Below, one piece after another: positions 1 through 5,901 of a DNA stretch of 7,105 nucleotides. The DNA lies in contig JADLKH010000005.1 in the NCBI GenBank assembly GCA_015657435.1, forward strand, positions 236,022 through 243,126. Reading direction: 5' to 3'. The DNA is from Synergistales bacterium (GTDB taxonomy: Bacteria > Synergistota > Synergistia > Synergistales > 79-D21). Within the stretch, counting starts at the first letter, position 1. Every line of letters begins with the position of its first letter. The position numbers and the translations under genes are program-made. The notes under the pieces were generated by a model. That model saw nothing but the letters and a program-made list of their open reading frames with translations. It did no database searches and was not told where the DNA came from.

Positions 1-1
1 C

Positions 2-718
2 CAGGCGACCGTAGGGATTCCGCCGCGGGATGTCCTGATCCGCGTCGTGGAACTTCCCAGCATGTCCCTCCAGGACGCACGCGAAGCCTTCAAGTGGGAG
101 TTCGACAAGTATTTTCCCTTTTCAAGTCTCGAAGCCACCTTCGACCTGGCGCCCGTTACACTCCCCACCATGGACGAGGTCGGCGACAAGTCGCGCTTCA
201 TCGTCGCGGCAACCCGCACCCGGACAATCGACCGGATCGTCGAAACCGCTCGCCGCACGGGACTGACCGCAGGGCCAATCGAACCCACCAACCTCGCCGT
301 TTACCGTTCCGCAGTCGGCCCGCTCCCTCCTTCGGAAGCCGGACACCTTCTCGTGTCGATCGGGCGAGAAAGCACGCAGGTCATCATGGGATACAGGGGA
401 GACGGAATGCTCTACCGGACTTTTCTGGTCGGAGGTGCCGGCAAGACGCCCTCCGCTGACGCCTTCAGCGCCATCGTCCGGGAAGCCCTTTCCACAATCG
501 CCTATACCCGCAGCCAGTATCGAAGCCTGAACATCGACCGGATCTTCCTCTCAGGGGAATTCGGCCGAACGGAAGGACTTCCCGAACAGCTCGAACAGGG
601 CTCGGGATTGCCCGTTTCCGTCCTCAACCCCTGGGATATCTGGGGCATCCCCGTCGGCGGAGAGGTTCCGCCCGGATACGATGCCGCAATCGGCCTGGCC
701 TTGAGGGATGTCCTATGA
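2..718 (+). CDS. pilM: PilM-like actin-fold pilus assembly protein, 5' end missing
   Basis: The frame is open to the left edge, so the true start lies outside and 238 C-terminal residues are visible. The GTG at 47 is not the start, because the codons before it continue a typical PilM stretch (IPPRDVLIRVVELPSMS, then a KWEFDKYFPF segment). Further on, a VSIGRESTQVIMGYRG segment looks like the nucleotide-binding phosphate loop of the FtsA/PilM actin-like fold, and the protein ends NPWDIWGIP...AAIGLALRDVL, as PilM proteins do. In the family, PilM is a cytoplasmic ATP-binding protein that binds the short N-terminal tail of PilN and couples the motor to the inner-membrane complex. It is followed by pilN with an ATGA overlap, which implies translational coupling. 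A GspL cytoplasmic domain is a less likely alternative, because pilN and pilO are separate units downstream. Confidence 0.88.
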   Translation, partial: QATVGIPPRDVLIRVVELPSMSLQDAREAFKWEFDKYFPFSSLEATFDLAPVTLPTMDEVGDKSRFIVAATRTRTIDRIVETARRTGLTAGPIEPTNLAVYRSAVGPLPPSEAGHLLVSIGRESTQVIMGYRGDGMLYRTFLVGGAGKTPSADAFSAIVREALSTIAYTRSQYRSLNIDRIFLSGEFGRTEGLPEQLEQGSGLPVSVLNPWDIWGIPVGGEVPPGYDAAIGLALRDVL

Positions 719-1830
719 CGATCAAACTGGACCTCCGACCCGCAAGCCTCAAGCGCGAAAGCCAAAAGGCCGTCAACGCGACGCGCTTGGTCGCGGCCGT
801 TCTCCTGATCGCCTTCTGCCTCGTCTCGACGGCCTGCATCCTCTACGGGACGGCCCTCGCCTTCCGCCTCAAGGAGGAAAAAGCCACTCTGAAGATGAAC
901 ATCGAGGAATTGACGACACAGGACGTCCGCCTGACCGGCGAATTGAAAAGGCTGCAGAACGAATCCGCAAGGTTCACCGAGAACCTGGCCCTCGTCATGG
1001 CGGAGCTTCCGGCCCTCGAGTTCCTCAACGCCGTGCAGGGAGCGCTTCCCACCGCCACCCGCATGGATTCCGTCGAGGTGGCCGATCAAACGGCGAAGCT
1101 CATCGGCATCGCATCCTCCGAGGGCGAAGTGGTCGCTTTTGCGAGGAAACTCGCCGAAGCTCCTCTCGTCACTTCCGTCTCGTTCCCGGTCACCTCCAAG
1201 CAAGGCAATCTGATCCGTTTCGAACTGACCTGTTCTCTCCTCGACATGGACGCCTACGGCCAGAAACTGTTCAAGGGGGGGAATAGCATGAACGTCACCT
1301 TCAGCCGAAAGTTCTTGATCCTTACGGCCGCTCTGCTCCTTCTTTTCGCCCTGTTCCTCGGCGAAACCGCCCTTTTGCGGGTCATCGCCGGATCCCGAGC
1401 GGAAATCGAAAAGGAACTCCGGATCCAGGAAACGGCCCTTCGAAAGCAGGTGCTGGGGAAAACCCGCCTCGTGGAGAGATACAAGCAAGCTCTCGTCGAA
1501 CTGGAGCGCTACCCCATGGGTGAACCCGGGGATCTGGTTGCGCTCTTCGCAAACATCGAAGGAGAACTTGCGAAGAACGGTCTGACTGTGGATTCGATCC
1601 GGCCAATCGGACTCGACCCGGCCACCTTGACCGCAACAACGGAAATCACCTTCAGAGGCAACTTCTTCTCCGTCCTCCGGACCATGGCGGACTGGCGAAA
1701 CGGCATGCAACCCATCCGGCTCTCCAACCTTTCGATCAGGAACGAAGCGAAAGCCGACGCACGTTCCGGAGTTTCGGCGAAGGCGGTCCTCGTCTCCAAG
1801 ATCAAGCCGACCCAGGAAGGGGGGAAATAG
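715..1830 (+). CDS. pilN: PilN-like protein reading in frame into PilO (apparent PilN-PilO fusion)
   Basis: ATG at 715 overlaps the pilM stop (ATGA), with GAGG at 704-707 as ribosome site. The frame encodes 371 residues. Residues 1-191 look like PilN: a short cytoplasmic tail with IKLDLRP in place of the usual INLLP PilM-binding motif, a membrane helix at about 24-47, a coiled coil at about 51-92 and a compact periplasmic domain at about 100-178. Residues 192-371 look like a whole PilO: short basic tail, membrane helix at about 200-220, coiled coil and periplasmic domain. PilN and PilO normally form a heterodimer in the inner membrane, each with one helix and the C-terminus outside. A single chain would have the second helix run back inward, putting the PilO domain in the cytoplasm. 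The join sits on a run of seven G, so a lost base, slippage or internal initiation is likely. The family assignment is good; the fusion itself is doubtful. Confidence 0.8.
   Translation: MTIKLDLRPASLKRESQKAVNATRLVAAVLLIAFCLVSTACILYGTALAFRLKEEKATLKMNIEELTTQDVRLTGELKRLQNESARFTENLALVMAELPALEFLNAVQGALPTATRMDSVEVADQTAKLIGIASSEGEVVAFARKLAEAPLVTSVSFPVTSKQGNLIRFELTCSLLDMDAYGQKLFKGGNSMNVTFSRKFLILTAALLLLFALFLGETALLRVIAGSRAEIEKELRIQETALRKQVLGKTRLVERYKQALVELERYPMGEPGDLVALFANIEGELAKNGLTVDSIRPIGLDPATLTATTEITFRGNFFSVLRTMADWRNGMQPIRLSNLSIRNEAKADARSGVSAKAVLVSKIKPTQEGGK
1273..1290 (+). promoter_or_regulatory. G7 tract with ribosome site and start at the pilN-pilO junction
   Basis: Seven G (1275-1281) follow AA and precede AATAGC and the ATG at 1288. 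As written the reading is K-G-G-N-S-M, in frame into pilO. With one more G the reading would be K-G-G-E-stop, the TAG lying one base before the pilO ATG. The tract therefore looks like a ribosome site and could also be a slippage site or a homopolymer error. Confidence 0.6.
1288..1830 (+). CDS. pilO: PilO-like inner-membrane pilus protein, probably started internally
   Basis: This is the second half of the 371-residue frame, given separately because it has its own start signals. ATG at 1288 follows an AAGGGGGGG ribosome site (1273-1281) at 6 nt spacing, and the product begins MNVTFSRKF and then a hydrophobic helix (about residues 9-27), a normal PilO beginning. A charged coiled coil (about 34-70) and a C-terminal domain that looks ferredoxin-like (about 78-172) follow; the total of 180 residues is near the usual PilO size. 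In the family PilO pairs with PilN through the coiled coils and periplasmic domains, and this pair contacts PilP. The gene ends in QEGGK just before the next start, 2 nt downstream. Whether PilO is made alone, only fused to PilN, or both cannot be settled from this sequence. Confidence 0.65.
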   Translation: MNVTFSRKFLILTAALLLLFALFLGETALLRVIAGSRAEIEKELRIQETALRKQVLGKTRLVERYKQALVELERYPMGEPGDLVALFANIEGELAKNGLTVDSIRPIGLDPATLTATTEITFRGNFFSVLRTMADWRNGMQPIRLSNLSIRNEAKADARSGVSAKAVLVSKIKPTQEGGK

Positions 1831-1832
1831 CG

Positions 1833-2447
1833 ATGGACGACAATCAGGGATGGGCAGAAAGCGCCCGCGATCTCTGGGAAGAACTCGTTTACGGCGAAGG
1901 CCTGTTCCGTGTCTTCCGGTTGCTCATCGGGATCCTCGTCGTCGTCGGCCTGCTGTGGTCCCTCTTCGTGTTCAGGCAGCTGGTAGCTTTGGGGCAGTCG
2001 AATCCCCCGGCTTTTTCGGATGGAACCCAGGCCCAGTCGGAAGAGATCGCCAAACTGGACGCCCTCGTTCAGTCCTATCGGAACCAGGCCCTGATCCGCT
2101 CGGGAAGCGGGCAGTTGGCCGAACTTGCCCAAGCGGCCGGACGTAGCCCCTTTACCGAGCCGCCCAGCCTGACGGCCTCGGTGGCGACGGCTTCCAAGGC
2201 GGAGTCGGCTCTGCCGGTCGAAGTACCTCCTCCAAACCTTCTCGTCAAGGCCGTAATGGTGCTCGGAAACGCTTCCGTGGCCGTTGTAGACATCGACGGC
2301 GTCGGCCAGAACCTTGTCGTCAAGCCGGGCTATGCTTTTTCGGGAAAGCGGGGAAAGATCGTTTCCATCAACCCCGAAAAACTCGTCTTCCTTTGGAACG
2401 GAAAACGACAGGAAACTCTGGCAACCTCACTACTGGGGGGATTCTGA
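1833..2447 (+). CDS. pilP: PilP/GspC-like membrane-anchored pilot protein
   Basis: The 204-residue product starts at ATG 1833, two bases after the pilO stop, with GGAAGGGGGG (1815-1824) as ribosome site. It has a cytoplasmic N-terminus of about 26 residues, one membrane helix at about 27-47, an Ala/Pro/Ser-rich linker containing SPFTEPP (about 105-111, like the DPF motif before the PilP core), and a small beta-rich C-terminal domain at about 135-200 with LLVKAVMVLG, VVDIDGVGQN and the VVKPGYAF segment. That domain matches the PilP/GspC HR type, which contacts the secretin N0 domain and the PilN-PilO pair. Classical PilP is a lipoprotein. This one contains no cysteine and is held by a helix, so its layout is more like GspC. 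The gene position between pilO and the secretin supports the role. The symbol is by position and likeness rather than proven orthology. Confidence 0.72.
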   Translation: MDDNQGWAESARDLWEELVYGEGLFRVFRLLIGILVVVGLLWSLFVFRQLVALGQSNPPAFSDGTQAQSEEIAKLDALVQSYRNQALIRSGSGQLAELAQAAGRSPFTEPPSLTASVATASKAESALPVEVPPPNLLVKAVMVLGNASVAVVDIDGVGQNLVVKPGYAFSGKRGKIVSINPEKLVFLWNGKRQETLATSLLGGF

Positions 2448-4168
2448 TGACGGAACTCTGCAGGAAATGGATTAATTTTGCCATCATGAGCGTGCTCCTG
2501 GCGACGGCCCTGGCCGGGGCGGCATGCGCTGCCGGTCCCGCCGAAACCCTCCCGGAAGCCGAAAAGGCTCCGATGCTCGAAGCGGTCACGGTGAGACAAT
2601 CCGGCGCCGCCAAGATCTTCGCCGAAATCAGCGGGAGGAACCTCCCCGTCCCCGAGCAGGTCAAGGCCGGCCCGAACTACATCGATTTCCGCTTCCCCGG
2701 AACGACGGCCCTTTCGCCTAACCAGACGATCGGGGTCGTCTATCCTCTGATGAAAGCGGTGGAAATCAGGACGGTCAGTGGGGATGTCTTCGTCTCCTTT
2801 TTGACGAACAAGCCCCTAAAGCTGAAGGCTTCGGAAGGAACGGCGCCCGCAAGCCGCTATACCCTGACCTTCGAGGCGGAGACTACGGCGCAATTACCGA
2901 CCGCCGCCTTGCCCAAACCGCCGTTGAAGCCCGCTCAACCGGACCCTCTCGCCAAGGACACGAAAGTGACCCTGGAGCTTCGCGACGTCAACATCAAGGA
3001 TATTTTCCGCATGCTCGGCAACATGATGAACCTGAACCTTGTGGTGGATTCTTCGGTCCCGGACACGAACGTGACCCTGAGCCTGAAGGACGTCCCCCTC
3101 AAGGAAGCCTTCTCCTATCTGATGCGCATGCACGATCTGGCCTACGTCATGATGGGGCGCACGATGATCGTCGGAAAACCCGACACCCTTGCCAAAACGA
3201 CCGGAATGGAGAAAACTCAGGCTTACCATATTGCCTACGCGGATCCGAAGCAGATCCCCGGGATCCTTCAGAACCTGGCAGGCGTGAGCAAGATCGTCGT
3301 CGACGAGCGCTTGAGGACGCTCTATGTCACGGGCACCGCCCTGCAGCAGGACGAAGTCCGCAAGATCCTCGAAAGAGTCGACCACCCCGGCCGTCAGGTC
3401 ATGATCAACGCCCGCATCATCGAATTGAAGGACACGGCCTCTAGAGAGTTCGAGGCCATGCTCGACGCGATCTACAACAACTGGTGGCTGAGCTACAGCG
3501 GCGGCAATTTCTCCGGCGGCTACGCCGACGCGAACTACCCGAATCAGATTCCGTCCTCGGTCGTGAGCCCGACTCCCTTCGCCAGCGACCTCAGCGGCCT
3601 GGCCAGGAGTACGCTGAAGGCGATCGACGCCCAGATTGCCACCTGGACCCAGGGAGACGTCAAGGGGGACGTCCTGGCCAGTCCATCGGTCATCACAACG
3701 GAGGGCAAAAAGGCAACGATCAAGATAACGGAGAACGTCAAATACGTCTCGGCCCGGGACGATGCCGGCAACCCAACCTACTCGGACGAAGAAGTGGGCC
3801 CGATCCTCGAGTTCACCCCCATCATCGGCCGAAACGAGGTCATCAACCTGGAAATCAAGGTCTCTACGGGAACCATCACGCAATACCTCGCGGGCGGGCA
3901 GGGGGAGCGCATCCCCCAAACCGCGAAACGGGAAGTGCAGACGTCGGTCCGTGTCCGAAACGGCGAGCCTTTCGTTGTCGGAGGGCTCTTCGGAACGGAC
4001 AAGTCCAGCACGATCAACCGCGTTCCGTTGCTGTCAGATATCCCGTTGATCGGCGAACTGTTCAAGTCCAAAACGAAGAAGAACGAAAAGACACAGGTCG
4101 TGGTTGTCCTTGTCCCCGAGCTGCTGGATGTCCCTGAAAGCGCAATCGAGGTAGGGACCCTGAAGTAG
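2447..4168 (+). CDS. pilQ: Outer-membrane secretin of the PilQ/GspD family
   Basis: ATG at 2447 overlaps the previous stop (TGATGA) and follows GGGGGG at 2435-2440. It begins a signal peptide (hydrophobic core 11-26, likely signal peptidase I cleavage near 26-29), so it is preferred to the upstream in-frame TTG at 2393. Of 573 residues, about 44-143 resemble an AMIN peptidoglycan-binding domain, 148-170 is a Pro-rich linker, 173-243 is the STN/N0 domain (VTLELRDVNIKDIFRMLGNM), 256-315 is one N1-type domain, and 316-560 is the secretin barrel domain. The signature RVPLLSDIPLIGELFKSK (525-542) followed by a TQVVVVLVPELL strand is diagnostic. It would form the multimeric outer-membrane channel for pilus or substrate exit. 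A Gly/Tyr/Asn-rich insert at 341-375 lies early in the barrel domain. With a single N1 domain it is closer to PilQ than to GspD, which has several. It is the last gene of its operon. Confidence 0.9.
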   Translation: MTELCRKWINFAIMSVLLATALAGAACAAGPAETLPEAEKAPMLEAVTVRQSGAAKIFAEISGRNLPVPEQVKAGPNYIDFRFPGTTALSPNQTIGVVYPLMKAVEIRTVSGDVFVSFLTNKPLKLKASEGTAPASRYTLTFEAETTAQLPTAALPKPPLKPAQPDPLAKDTKVTLELRDVNIKDIFRMLGNMMNLNLVVDSSVPDTNVTLSLKDVPLKEAFSYLMRMHDLAYVMMGRTMIVGKPDTLAKTTGMEKTQAYHIAYADPKQIPGILQNLAGVSKIVVDERLRTLYVTGTALQQDEVRKILERVDHPGRQVMINARIIELKDTASREFEAMLDAIYNNWWLSYSGGNFSGGYADANYPNQIPSSVVSPTPFASDLSGLARSTLKAIDAQIATWTQGDVKGDVLASPSVITTEGKKATIKITENVKYVSARDDAGNPTYSDEEVGPILEFTPIIGRNEVINLEIKVSTGTITQYLAGGQGERIPQTAKREVQTSVRVRNGEPFVVGGLFGTDKSSTINRVPLLSDIPLIGELFKSKTKKNEKTQVVVVLVPELLDVPESAIEVGTLK

Positions 4169-4190
4169 GACGGACCTAGGCCCTTTTGGG

Positions 4191-4234
4191 ATGGAAGGGG
4201 CGCTCCCCAGAGGCCTGCCCCCTTCCATTTTCTT
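4191..4234 (+). terminator. Rho-independent terminator after the secretin gene
   Basis: ATGGAAGGGGC (4191-4201) pairs with GCCCCCTTCCAT (4217-4228) with one bulged C. The loop of about 15 nt is GC-rich, and TTTTCTT follows (4228-4234). It starts 23 nt after the secretin stop and separates the pilus operon from the efp operon. Confidence 0.88.
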
Positions 4235-4260
4235 GTCAGACGGGCACAGGATGGGATAAA
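4233..4260 (+). promoter_or_regulatory. Probable sigma-70 promoter for the efp operon
   Basis: TTGTCA (4233-4238) matches the -35 consensus at 5 of 6 positions, and GATAAA (4255-4260) matches the -10 at 4 of 6, with a 16 nt spacer. It begins inside the T tract of the terminator and lies in the only gap large enough for a promoter before efp. The predicted start near 4267 gives a leader of about 60 nt. Confidence 0.5.
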
Positions 4261-4275
4261 CTTCTTAAGCCAAGC

Positions 4276-4290
4276 CGCAGGTTTACTGCG
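4276..4290 (+). promoter_or_regulatory. Short inverted repeat in the efp leader
   Basis: CGCAG (4276-4280) and CTGCG (4286-4290) are perfect inverted repeats around GTTTA. They lie just after the predicted transcription start. This could be a small 5' leader hairpin or an operator half-site pair, and five base pairs is short enough to be chance. Confidence 0.25.
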
Positions 4291-4326
4291 CGCGGACATC
4301 GGGAATTCGGGAGGATCTGATTCATC

Positions 4327-4899
4327 ATGGCCCAGGTTGTCGACACAAGCGATTTCCGTCCGGGAATCAAGATCAAGTGGGAAAACGGGATCTGGCAGAT
4401 CGTGGACTGCCAGCATCACAAGATGGGGCGCGGAGGAGCCATTATCCGAGGGAAGATGCGCAATCTCGAAACCGGCTCCATCATCGAGCAATCGTTCAAA
4501 TCGGGCGAAAGGTTCGAAAGGGTTGTCTTCGAAGAGACCGCCGCCCAATACCTTTACCGGGAGGGAGAAAACTTCGTTTTCATGGACCTGAGCAGCTATG
4601 ACCAGGTCTACATCTCGAAGGAAACCCTCGGAGACGGCGTCAAGTACCTTAAGGAGAACCTCGAGGTCAACCTTGAAATGTTCGAGGGACGGATCATGGG
4701 CATCGAGTTGCCCAACAGCGTGGAGCTGAAAATCGTGAGCACGGCTCCCGGCTTCAAGGGCGACACCGTCACGGGGGCCGGGAAGCCCGCCACGCTTGAG
4801 ACCGGTGCCGTCGTCAACGTCCCGATGTTCATAGAGCAGGACGAGGTCATTATCGTCGACACGCGCACAGGGGAATACATCGAACGCGCGAAGAAGTGA
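4327..4899 (+). CDS. efp: Translation elongation factor P, arginine-loop type
   Basis: The product has 190 residues, about the normal EF-P length, with three domains: the N-terminal KOW-like domain (about 1-65), then two OB-fold domains (about 67-130 and 131-188). The C-terminal signature is clear: GFKGDTVTGAGKPATLETG (142-160) and VDTRTGEYIERA (177-188). EF-P binds ribosomes stalled on proline runs and helps peptide-bond formation. The modification loop reads HHKMGRGGA (30-38). The tip residue is Arg35, where E. coli has the modified lysine, and Met33 replaces the usual Pro of KPGKG. From memory this resembles the Thermus loop (KLGRGG). A GGGAGGA ribosome site (4309-4315) lies about 11 nt before the ATG, rather far. 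No modification enzyme (EpmA/B or EarP) is encoded in the window. Confidence 0.96.
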   Translation: MAQVVDTSDFRPGIKIKWENGIWQIVDCQHHKMGRGGAIIRGKMRNLETGSIIEQSFKSGERFERVVFEETAAQYLYREGENFVFMDLSSYDQVYISKETLGDGVKYLKENLEVNLEMFEGRIMGIELPNSVELKIVSTAPGFKGDTVTGAGKPATLETGAVVNVPMFIEQDEVIIVDTRTGEYIERAKK

Positions 4900-4921
4900 A
4901 TCCGGAAGGAGAGTGGATGAC

Positions 4922-5341
4922 GTGGAATCCAAGGAGAGGATCGCCTACCTGAAAGGCCTTTTGGACGGCCTTCGTCCCCAGGACGAAACCCAGGTCAAGG
5001 TTTATGCCGCCATCGTCGATGCGCTTGACGCCCTTGCCGACGAGGTCGAACGGCACTCCGACGAACTTCGGGAACAGACGGAGATGGTCGAGGAGCTCAA
5101 CGAATTCTGCGAATCCCTCGAAGACGACATGGAAGAGATCGAAAAGATTGTGAACGACATGAGCGGTGAAATGGAAGAGGAAGAAACCGACGAAGACGAG
5201 GAAGATTTCGAAACCGTCTATCAATCCGCCGTTTGCCCCAAGTGCGGCCACCGCTTCTACTACCAGCCGGAGCTTTACGAGGAGGATGAACCGGTCCAGT
5301 GCCCCAAATGCGCTGAAACATTCGAGCGCAAGGAAGACTGA
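4922..5341 (+). CDS. Coiled-coil protein with C-terminal zinc ribbon (CD1247 N-terminal-domain-like)
   Basis: GTG at 4922 is chosen because GGAAGGAG (4904-4911) lies 10 nt before it. The in-frame GTG at 4913 is only 1 nt from that site and would add three residues (142 aa). The 139-residue product begins ESKERIAYLKGLLDGL, like proteins carrying the CD1247 N-terminal domain. A long charged helix, probably a coiled coil, spans about 22-82, an acidic run of Glu and Asp follows (about 82-97), and two CPKC knuckles (Cys105, Cys108, Cys127, Cys130) are 18 residues apart, a four-cysteine zinc ribbon. There is no signal peptide or membrane helix, so it is cytoplasmic. Its function is unknown. It lies between efp and an Asp23 gene, 22 nt after efp and 26 nt before the next start, so it is likely cotranscribed with both. 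Confidence 0.8.
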   Translation: MESKERIAYLKGLLDGLRPQDETQVKVYAAIVDALDALADEVERHSDELREQTEMVEELNEFCESLEDDMEEIEKIVNDMSGEMEEEETDEDEEDFETVYQSAVCPKCGHRFYYQPELYEEDEPVQCPKCAETFERKED

Positions 5342-5367
5342 CCGGAATCCCGGAAAGGAGAAGCTTT

Positions 5368-5832
5368 ATGGAGGATAACCTGGAAAGCATCGATCAGGAA
5401 AACCTCCCCGAAACGGAGAGGGAATTTCCTGCGCCCAAGGGAGACATCCGCATATCCGAAGACGTGATCGGCGCCCTGGCTACGCAGGCATTGCTCAGCG
5501 TAGACGGAGTCAGGCCTGCAAGCGCCGGGATCGTGGCCAACCTTCGACTCGGCAGGAAGGGAAGTTCCGGGGTCCGCATCTCCGTCTCGGAAGGCAATCC
5601 CCCGGTTGTCCAGGTCGACACCTTCATCATCGTCAAGTACGGTCTTCGGCTGCCCGATGTTTCCTGGGACGTCCAGGAATCGGTGAAGGAACAGATCGAA
5701 CGCTACACGGGCTATTCGGTCAAGGAGGTCAATGTCACGATCCAGGGCATCGATTTCGGTGAACCCAAAAATCCGGCTTCTCCCACGGAATCCCGGCAGG
5801 GAGAAGGAGAGAACCCAGGCGAGTTCCATTAG
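5368..5832 (+). CDS. Asp23/Gls24 family envelope stress protein
   Basis: ATG at 5368 has a strong AAAGGAG site (5354-5360) 7 nt upstream. The 154-residue product has a polar N-terminal tail (1-24), the family core at about 25-130 (GDIRISEDVIGALATQALLSVDGV, then the VQVDTFIIVKYG strand, a DVQESVKEQIERYTGYSV helix and VNVTIQGIDF), and a disordered Pro/Glu/Gly-rich tail. Proteins of this family in Firmicutes are abundant, respond to alkaline or envelope stress, and in Staphylococcus are held at the membrane by AmaP. The exact role in diderms is unclear. Location between efp and nusB-xseA matches the common Firmicutes arrangement. A membrane protein that could be its anchor is encoded 69 nt downstream. 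Confidence 0.92.
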   Translation: MEDNLESIDQENLPETEREFPAPKGDIRISEDVIGALATQALLSVDGVRPASAGIVANLRLGRKGSSGVRISVSEGNPPVVQVDTFIIVKYGLRLPDVSWDVQESVKEQIERYTGYSVKEVNVTIQGIDFGEPKNPASPTESRQGEGENPGEFH

Positions 5833-5853
5833 AGAACCGCGAGCATCGAAGAC

Positions 5854-5891
5854 GGGGGTCGGCTTGGTACCGGCCCCTCCTTTTCGAGGGG
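5854..5891 (+). promoter_or_regulatory. Two overlapping, mutually exclusive hairpins before the membrane-protein gene
   Basis: Hairpin A pairs GGGGTCGG (5855-5862) with CCGGCCCC (5870-5877), including one U-G pair, around a 7 nt loop, and is followed by TCCTTTT, like a weak terminator. Hairpin B pairs CCCCTC (5874-5879) with GAGGGG (5886-5891), which covers the likely ribosome site of the next gene. They share 5874-5877, so only one can form at a time. This could be an attenuator or a ribosome-site switch. The base pairing is seen; the regulatory role is inferred. Confidence 0.4.
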
Positions 5892-5901
5892 GGAACGAGG
5901 A

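Noticed and set aside
708..1286. A 192-codon plus-strand frame within pilM-pilN, starting ATG 708
   Set aside because: The product is Arg/Pro-rich with no family likeness, while the ATG at 715 gives a good PilN. It matters only because its TAG at 1284 is the stop pilN would use with one more G.
502..1710. A 402-codon open frame on the minus strand across pilM, pilN and pilO
   Set aside because: It lies opposite three well-supported genes, its translation is rich in Gly, Arg, Asp and Glu without any family likeness, and such frames are common opposite GC-rich genes.
2393..2449. An upstream TTG start for the secretin
   Set aside because: It would put 18 polar residues before a normal signal peptide. 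The ATG at 2447 has a G-rich ribosome site and the stop-start overlap typical of this operon.
2513..2530. A lipoprotein signal in the secretin (cysteine at residue 27)
   Set aside because: The residues before the cysteine are G-A-A, and a lipobox wants Leu or a similar residue at -3. Ordinary signal peptidase cleavage fits better.
2894..3919. A 341-codon minus-strand frame opposite the secretin
   Set aside because: It is the antisense shadow of a clearly recognised secretin, with no recognisable domain in its product.
4913..4921. Alternative starts for the zinc-ribbon gene at GTG 4913 or ATG 4917
   Set aside because: GTG 4913 is 1 nt from the ribosome site, too close. ATG 4917 is in a different frame and does not read into the protein.
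3778..4932. A 384-codon minus-strand frame opposite the secretin end and efp
   Set aside because: It runs through the terminator, the efp promoter region and all of efp, and has no recognisable domain.
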